DNA of 64,000 bases from Wolbachia endosymbiont (group B) of Germaria angustata. GTDB taxonomy: Bacteria; Pseudomonadota; Alphaproteobacteria; Rickettsiales; Anaplasmataceae. Positions 58,859 to 64,000 of this stretch are shown piece by piece (within the stretch, counting starts at the first letter, position 1; every line of letters starts with the position of its first letter). Both the position numbers and the translations under genes were made by a program. Location: NCBI RefSeq assembly GCF_964026725.1, contig NZ_OZ034691.1:1116001-1180000 (forward strand), written 5' to 3'. The notes under the pieces were generated by a model. It was not told the origin of the DNA. It saw only the letters and a program-made list of their open reading frames with translations, and ran no database searches.

Positions 58859-59296
58859 CTACTCCAATCTTATACTAGATATAGAATGAGGCTGATGTGC
58901 ATCTGTATGTTTATTGATGTACTCATTAATGACTTCATCTGTGATATGTCCGCTGGTAGCACTAAAGTATCCTCTTCCCCAAAAACGCTTTCCCCAGTAC
59001 ATTTTATTTAGCTCTGGAAATTCTTGTTGAACTTTGCGTGAAGACCTGCCTTTGGCTCTTTGAACAAAATCACTCACAGCTATATGAGGAGGTATTACTA
59101 CGAATAAATGTAAATGATCTGATGATATTACTCCGTTTTCTATCTTAATCCCCATTTCTTCAGATACTTCTGCTATGATTGTTCGTATTCTCTCCTTCAT
59201 AGCCTTAGTTAATACTCTGTACCGATATTTTGTAATCCAGACTATATGGTACCTATGATAAAATACAGTGTGTTTTCCTTTGTCATATTCCGTCAT
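58859..59296 (-). mobile_element. tnpA: IS200/IS605 TnpA transposase (Y1 HUH)
   Basis: 145 residues. The HUH motif is HLHLFVV (about residues 61-67) and the catalytic Tyr is in GRGYFSATSG. This is a complete single-strand transposase; no tnpB accompanies it. Its start codon lies inside a 34-bp palindrome. The element ends in a hairpin at 59344-59362 and has interrupted a P-loop gene. Confidence 0.9.
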
Positions 59297-59325
59297 AACT
59301 ATACTTTATAAAGTACAGTTATGAC
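59292..59325. promoter_or_regulatory. 34-bp near-perfect palindrome over the tnpA start
   Basis: Sixteen of 17 pairs match, with the tnpA ATG (59294-59296) in the stem. Hairpins blocking translation are known for IS200 elements, so this probably holds transposase expression low. Confidence 0.6.
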
Positions 59326-59343
59326 ATTGACAAACTAAAGTTT

Positions 59344-59362
59344 CTCCACCTAGAAGGTGGAG
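59344..59362. repeat. Terminal hairpin of the IS200/IS605 element
   Basis: CTCCACCT / AGGTGGAG arms flank a short loop, the usual subterminal hairpin recognised by TnpA. It sits 48 nt upstream of the tnpA start and directly beside the interrupted P-loop gene. Confidence 0.75.
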
Positions 59363-59374
59363 GCTTGTACCATC

Positions 59375-59605
59375 TTATGGAAAGTCAATAGGATAGGCTT
59401 CTATTGCCTGAAACATAACATGTGTAGTGTTATATATTCTATCTCGAGCTTCTTTGGAAGTTTGATTATATTCAAGTCCACTTACAATTACTGCATTTAT
59501 CATACTAGATAATACTATTGCTGTAGAAAGTTTACCACTTCCTGGAAGACCAGTGATATATATGAAAAATTTTGTTAGCTGTTTTTTTATGTCAACGTTT
59601 ATCAT
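59375..59605 (-). pseudogene. N-terminal fragment of a P-loop NTPase/kinase-like gene
   Basis: 76 residues with a Walker A (ITGLPGSGKLSTA, about residues 17-29). The chain stops at the IS200 element and no continuation is found on the other side. It was probably a small nucleotide-binding protein cut by the insertion or decayed since. Confidence 0.5.
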
Positions 59606-59830
59606 ATTATTTTTAATATTAAAACCTACAATTATAATAACATAAAAACAAGGCTTTAAAACATATGAAATATTACATAAAAAGTCGTTTTTATAGTTAA
59701 AATACTATGTAATCTAGAAATGTAAACTCTAATCACCTAAGGCAAGTTATTTTAACGTAGGTTCACCTTTTAGTTTGTAATAAACTTTTTTTTTCACGTA
59801 TAAATCTTTAGAAAATTTTAGTCAAGAGCT

Positions 59831-60541
59831 ATGTTATTAACAAATAGTGAGTTGAAAAGAGACCTAGTTAACGCCTATCAAATTTTATCTTATCTTAAAT
59901 TAGATGATCATACGTATACTCATCTCTCTGTACGTTCTGAAGATAAAAAGTCATTTTATGTTTATCCGTTTGGTATACGTTTTTATGAAGTAGATGAAAG
60001 TTCATTGATGAAAGTATCGTTTGATGGGAATATAATTGAAGGCAAAGAATATCAATATAATAAAACTGGCTATGTAATCCATGGCTTCATTTATCAAGCA
60101 AGGAAAGATATTCAAGCAATTTTTCATCTACATATACCTTCTATTGTAGCAGTTTCTTCTCTCAAGGATGGATTAATCCCAATAAGTCAGTGGGCGCTGC
60201 ACTTTTATAACAAGGTATCTTACCATGATTATAATTCCCTGGCACTTGATGATACAGAAGGAAAAAGATTAATAGCTGATTTGAAAGAAAATTTTGTAAT
60301 GTTAATGCGCAATCATGGATCTATAACATGTGGTCAGACTATACAAGAAGCAATGTTTTATACGTATCACTTAGAGCAAGCTTGTAAAACTCAATGCCTG
60401 ACGCTAGCAATGAATAGGGAGTTGTCAATTCCAAGTGAAGAAATTTGCTCAAAAGCCGTAAAGGATCTTCTGTCTTTCGAAAGCAATCTTGGTGAGAGAG
60501 ACTGGCACGCATGGGTTAGGTTGATTAAAGGTAAGTTATAA
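59831..60541 (+). CDS. Class II aldolase/adducin family protein
   Basis: 236 residues. Conserved HLS (near residue 38), metal ligands in AIFHLHIPS (His-x-His) and a later His in LMRNHGS, and the acidic LDDTEGKRL. Intact metal-dependent fold. The substrate is unknown; Rickettsiales carry such proteins as probable housekeeping genes. It belongs to the chromosomal part of the window. Confidence 0.85.
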   Translation: MLLTNSELKRDLVNAYQILSYLKLDDHTYTHLSVRSEDKKSFYVYPFGIRFYEVDESSLMKVSFDGNIIEGKEYQYNKTGYVIHGFIYQARKDIQAIFHLHIPSIVAVSSLKDGLIPISQWALHFYNKVSYHDYNSLALDDTEGKRLIADLKENFVMLMRNHGSITCGQTIQEAMFYTYHLEQACKTQCLTLAMNRELSIPSEEICSKAVKDLLSFESNLGERDWHAWVRLIKGKL

Positions 60542-60709
60542 AAGTTTCTGACTCTTCGATAGATATTAGATTTCTTGCATAACCAGCCAGTCTGAAATCC
60601 AATAATGGTTTCATACGCTGTAATTCATGTAAGAAGTCTAATGTCTCCATCTCTACTTAAGTTAACACCCTTAACTAAGCAGATACAAGTAAATAACTAG
60701 TAAGTTTTT

Positions 60710-61357
60710 TCAATCCTGCTCCACAGCAAATTTTAATGCTATGTGAGTAGTTATAGTACTGTTAACAATTAAAATGACAAAAATTAAGATGGTGATTAGT
60801 AGTGTATAAATATTCAAGGATAAATTTTCAAATTGAGTTAGCAATTTGAAATATACAAAAGTTGGCATTATCATTGGCAAAACAAGAATTTGCGACACTC
60901 CTGATGCTAAGTTATTTCGACCAATCATCAATGCATTTCCAGTAGCTGAAATATTAATGATTATCAGCGTATTAAATAATAAAGACACTCCAACTGCTAT
61001 TGAATGTTCAATATTATTGCCTAGAATTGCAAAGCTGAACATGAAAGAAATCACTGAAATCGGTAACCCAAATAACAACCAGTGAGCGAAGATTTTATAA
61101 GCAACTATCAGCCTAGAAGAGAGTGGCTGTAAAAAGATTTGCTCTAATATTCCATCATGATAATCAGATGTAAATAAATTATTTGTAGAGATCTGCAAAA
61201 CAAATGTAGCACATATCCATGTTAATGTTAATATGATTTCTTGTTTACTGTTGTTTTCAAGTGTATATGAAGATAAACTTAACATTATAATAAAAATACA
61301 TACTATATAAGTAAGATTATTATCATTTATTACTAATTTTTTTACCAAACTAATCAT
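60710..61357 (-). CDS. ccmB: Heme exporter protein CcmB
   Basis: 215 residues with six hydrophobic segments and the CcmB pattern ITLTWICATFVLQISTNNLF...YHDGILEQIFLQPLS. It is the permease part of the CcmABC complex that delivers heme for cytochrome c maturation. It is a single gene here with no ccmA or ccmC beside it, as is usual in scattered Rickettsiales genomes. Confidence 0.85.
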   Translation of the reverse strand: MISLVKKLVINDNNLTYIVCIFIIMLSLSSYTLENNSKQEIILTLTWICATFVLQISTNNLFTSDYHDGILEQIFLQPLSSRLIVAYKIFAHWLLFGLPISVISFMFSFAILGNNIEHSIAVGVSLLFNTLIIINISATGNALMIGRNNLASGVSQILVLPMIMPTFVYFKLLTQFENLSLNIYTLLITILIFVILIVNSTITTHIALKFAVEQD

Positions 61358-61465
61358 ACCAGGATTTTAAATGTTTATTATAAATTATAGTATTTACTTT
61401 GAGGGTAGTATAATTTTTTGTGTTTACAAGTTATATAAGTTTTAATATATTTTATTGATAATGCT

Positions 61466-61843
61466 ATGGAAAAATTAATAAAAATAAAGTTACCGGAAGA
61501 TTACGTTCCTTCAGAAAATGAAGAATATATGAACGTAAAACAACTGGAATACTTTAGCTTAAAGTTACAATCAATACTCTCTGAACTGGAGAAACAAGAT
61601 CTAGAAGATAGTAGTATTTATTCTGATAGTGAAAATGGAGAATTAATTAAGCGACGAAAAGATAGAAAAGAAAAAATTAAGGAGGCGTTGGAAAAAATAA
61701 AATTAGGCATTTATGGTTACTGCGATGGAACGGGAGAAGAAATAGGAGTCGAAAGACTTAAAGCTAATCCGCTTGCTATGTATTGTATTGAAGAACAAGA
61801 GAGAATAGAAAAAGAAAAGAACGTTTATAACATTAATGATTAG
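61466..61843 (+). CDS. DksA/TraR-type transcription factor
   Basis: 125 residues: N-terminal coiled coil (about 30-80) and C-terminal zinc-finger-like region YGYCDGTGEEIGVERLKANP...CIEEQER. Only two of the four classic zinc cysteines remain, which is seen in other alphaproteobacterial relatives. It acts on RNA polymerase. The stop overlaps the end of a decayed IS. Confidence 0.82.
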   Translation: MEKLIKIKLPEDYVPSENEEYMNVKQLEYFSLKLQSILSELEKQDLEDSSIYSDSENGELIKRRKDRKEKIKEALEKIKLGIYGYCDGTGEEIGVERLKANPLAMYCIEEQERIEKEKNVYNIND

Positions 61844-62311
61844 AGCTTGTCCGGGAATTCAAGCATATTTCTCTCCTTAACATAACTCTACTCATAGCCA
61901 GATATATGAAATTTTCAGTGAGTAAATCTTATTCTTTCGATAGTCTTCTATTCCTAAAGCAAAAGTCCTTTCTACAACCCACCTTCTTGGCTGTACTTTA
62001 AATCCCTCATTGGTAGTAGCTAAGGCGGTGTGTCTTTGTTGACTTATAACCTACATGAAGGCCTTTTGACAATCTCAATATCCATACCATATTCTTCCTT
62101 TATATGATTTTTAAATTTTCTCCTTGGTATCCCATCACATTTTTTTAACTATAGTATATTTTTTTCTTACTTTCCTGTATGATACTCTGGAATAGCTTTC
62201 TATTCTTGTCCATTCCCTTTGACTTAGGTCTGCTGGATGCTTTTTTCTCATCTTTACCCAGTACTAAAACTTTAGGTATTATAGCCTTTTACTAATCCCT
62301 GGACAAGCTCT
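61842..62311 (-). mobile_element. Decayed IS5-family element with terminal inverted repeats
   Basis: Terminal repeats AGAGCTTGTCC(G/A)GGGA (61842) and its complement (ending 62311) differ in one of about 16 bases. On the minus strand a transposase end survives (VQPRRWVVERTFALGIEDYR), typical of the IS5 family, with stops. About 470 bp remain of an expected 800 or more. Confidence 0.7.
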
Positions 62312-62584
62312 AGCTTCGGTTCTCTAATTGCATACAAGTCAATAATAATTTTTTTTGTATCATGAAAAATATTTTCTGATGTAAAATTCAGCTCTAATAC
62401 AACCTTTTATTTACTATCATGTTGTTTTGTTCAATCAAAGAGTGCCTTATCGGCAACTAAAAACTAGTACTAAATTTCTAATTAACCCCTTTTAAATTAG
62501 TGTAGCCAATGAATATGTGGATAAATACGCCTACACACATTTAAAGTATTTATCCACATATTCATTAAGCTTATAAAAACTAAG
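62312..62584. other. Gene-free spacer containing a 21-bp inverted repeat
   Basis: No gene is seen. The inverted repeat is listed separately. Confidence 0.5.
62509..62567. repeat. 21-bp perfect inverted repeat with two DnaA-box-like cores
   Basis: Arms 62509-62529 and 62547-62567 are exact complements with a 17-nt spacer. Each arm carries TTATCCACA (or its complement TGTGGATAA), the consensus DnaA box, facing each other. It could be an origin-like element, a mobile element end or a bidirectional terminator. Confidence 0.75.
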
Positions 62585-62829
62585 GTATCATTTTTTCCCC
62601 CATAGCCTTAATGATTTTATATAAGTTAAAATAGCACGCTTCCATGGTTCTCTCCGCGGTCTGATATGGCTAGTTTATATTTTAGCCAAGCCGCACTATA
62701 CTTGTTAGGCGGAAGTGGACGGCAACATGTAAACTACGAAGTCTATGCTTCAACCGGAGCTCTTGCTTATCCCTTCCATCGGCATTGCTATCTTTACTTT
62801 ACATAAAATTATCTACTTTTTTGCATTTA
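62585..62829 (-). ncRNA. 3' non-coding end of the IS110-type element, candidate bridge/seek RNA region
   Basis: About 240 nt downstream of the transposase are richer in G and C than the surroundings and contain several short stems (for example GGCTTGGCT...AGCC). IS110/IS1111 elements encode a structured guide RNA beside the transposase; in the IS1111 group it lies downstream. The RNA itself is inferred, not seen. Confidence 0.4.
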
Positions 62830-63846
62830 TTAGTAACAAAATTCTGTTTTGTTAACCAACATTTTATGCATGATTACAGACAACTTACGTGCTACAGCAA
62901 CAATTGCTTTTTTCATACCCTTCTTTTTTGCAATCCTTAATCCCCAACTCCTCAATTTAAATGTCCTTTTACATTTTACTAGTAAGACTTGTGCAGCTTC
63001 GTACAGCATATTCCTACATTCTACTGGTCCCATTTTTGATATACTTCCATGCCTATCAATCTCTCCAGAAGCGTATTGTCTTGGGCTCAACCCCATATAG
63101 GCTCCAACTGTATAAGATGTTTCAAACCTATACGGATCATCTATTGCAGCTTTATATGTCATTGCTACTATAATACCAACTCCTGGTACAGTAGTTAATA
63201 ATTTACAATCCTCGTCTTTTTTGCCTTGCTCTGAAAGTATTTTATCAAGCTTTCCTATTGATTCTTCTATTGTTTCTAAGCTATGTACTAATGCTTCAAT
63301 TGAATTCTTGCTAATTTCATCTAGCTCATTAATTATTTCCTGCACTTTTAAAGCGAAACTTGCAGATCTGGAACGCTGATCAACTTTTATCCCGTGTATT
63401 TTCAATAACCCTCTTATTGTTCCCTCAATTTTCTTTCTGCTACATATTAATTGTCTTCTGCTCCCAAGCACCACTTTAATCTGGCAAGCTTCGTCTGATT
63501 TTACTAATACCTCTTTAAATAGCCCAGCTCTCATCATCTGTGCTATACCTCTTGCATCATTTTTATCATTCTTATTGATTCTTGCAGATAATGCTGCTGC
63601 CATATGCCTTGCATCCACACAAGTTACTGGTAATCCAAAATTTCTCAGCTCTTTGCACATTGATATTGATAGTTGTCCACTTTCTATTCCTATGGATTCG
63701 TATCCTTTGCTTTGGTCAAGCAGGTACTTAGCTATTGCGTCACTTTTGCTTGCAACAACTTCTTCTTTAACAATTTTTCCTTTCTCATCAACGATACTAA
63801 TAAAAGTTTCTTTGAGTGAGACATCTAATCCGCTATAATACTTCAT
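62830..63846 (-). mobile_element. IS110-family transposase (DEDD)
   Basis: 338 residues from ATG 63846, which has AGGAG 9 nt upstream. It begins YSGLDVSLKET (first Asp). It has GIESG (Glu), NKNDKNDARGIAQMM (Asp pair) and the C-terminal domain LLTTVPGVGIIVAMT with GLSPRQYASGE. It is complete. The 154 nt beyond it to the window end show no gene. Confidence 0.9.
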
Positions 63847-64000
63847 GAGACTGCTCCTACTGTAAAAGTTTAAATTATCTTTGAAGAACCAATTCATTGA
63901 ATTTGTTACTTCGTGCTAAAATAATGGAGTATGTCTCTCCACCATTTAATAGCAATTACAGTATGTAAACTCTAAGATTATACCTATAGTGGAAATTCAT

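Noticed and set aside
1..64000. CRISPR arrays, rRNA and tRNA genes
   Set aside because: None were seen: no regularly spaced short repeats and no convincing tRNA or rRNA sequence on either strand, though a covariance search was not possible.

Overview
The window is AT-rich DNA of an alphaproteobacterial endosymbiont, almost certainly Wolbachia (Rickettsiales). The grounds are a lambda/P2-like WO-type prophage, several ankyrin proteins, a CifA/CifB-type cytoplasmic-incompatibility locus (present twice), a latrotoxin-C-terminal-like domain, IS200/IS605, IS5 and IS110 elements, and ordinary chromosomal genes (ccmB, a class II aldolase, a DksA-like protein, a TrpXYZ-like ABC transporter). I cannot name the strain.

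Layout. 1-4943: a minus-strand cifA-cifB locus whose cifB ends in a short Arg-Gly-repeat tail. 5274-7784: a three-gene ABC transporter. 8391-9323: a phage-edge membrane protein and broken pieces of serine-recombinase genes. 9327-34899: the prophage body, in order recombinase, truncated RepA-like ATPase, primase-helicase, an opposite-strand pair of unknown genes, RuvC-like nuclease, ParB-methyltransferase, a membrane protein, terminase, portal, protease/scaffold, decoration, capsid, head-tail and baseplate genes as far as tail protein I. No sheath, tube or tape-measure gene is present, and two structural genes are frameshifted. 35068-38159: two ankyrin genes, DUF2924 and a second serine recombinase. 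38628-41546: an ankyrin-OTU protease gene on the minus strand. 42033-57569: the second cif locus, in which cifB runs on into an Ulp1 protease, a pore-like region, ankyrins and a latrotoxin-like C-terminus. 57574-64000: an Rpn nuclease, IS elements and host genes.

The main result is a 4,336-bp inverted duplication (608-4943 and 42033-46368) that contains cifA and the nuclease half of cifB. The two arms have exactly matching coordinates and the same protein translations. They bracket about 37 kb, so recombination between them would invert the prophage and exchange the two cifB 3' ends. In both copies cifB is broken at the same A9 tract. One extra A would restore a continuous frame, and the restored junction resembles the CidB family. 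A second one-base break at a T6 tract separates the Ulp1 part from the 3,156-residue ankyrin/latrotoxin part. With both breaks closed, the right-hand cifB would encode about 4,590 residues.

How the genes fit together: the phage module supplies integration, replication, packaging and virion parts, with ankyrin and nuclease genes inserted as cargo. The flanking cif, OTU and ankyrin genes form a eukaryotic-association module expected to act on the arthropod host (nucleases, Ulp1 and OTU proteases, ankyrin binding surfaces, RKRR sites). All assignments come from reading sequence and remembered family motifs; no database search was run.
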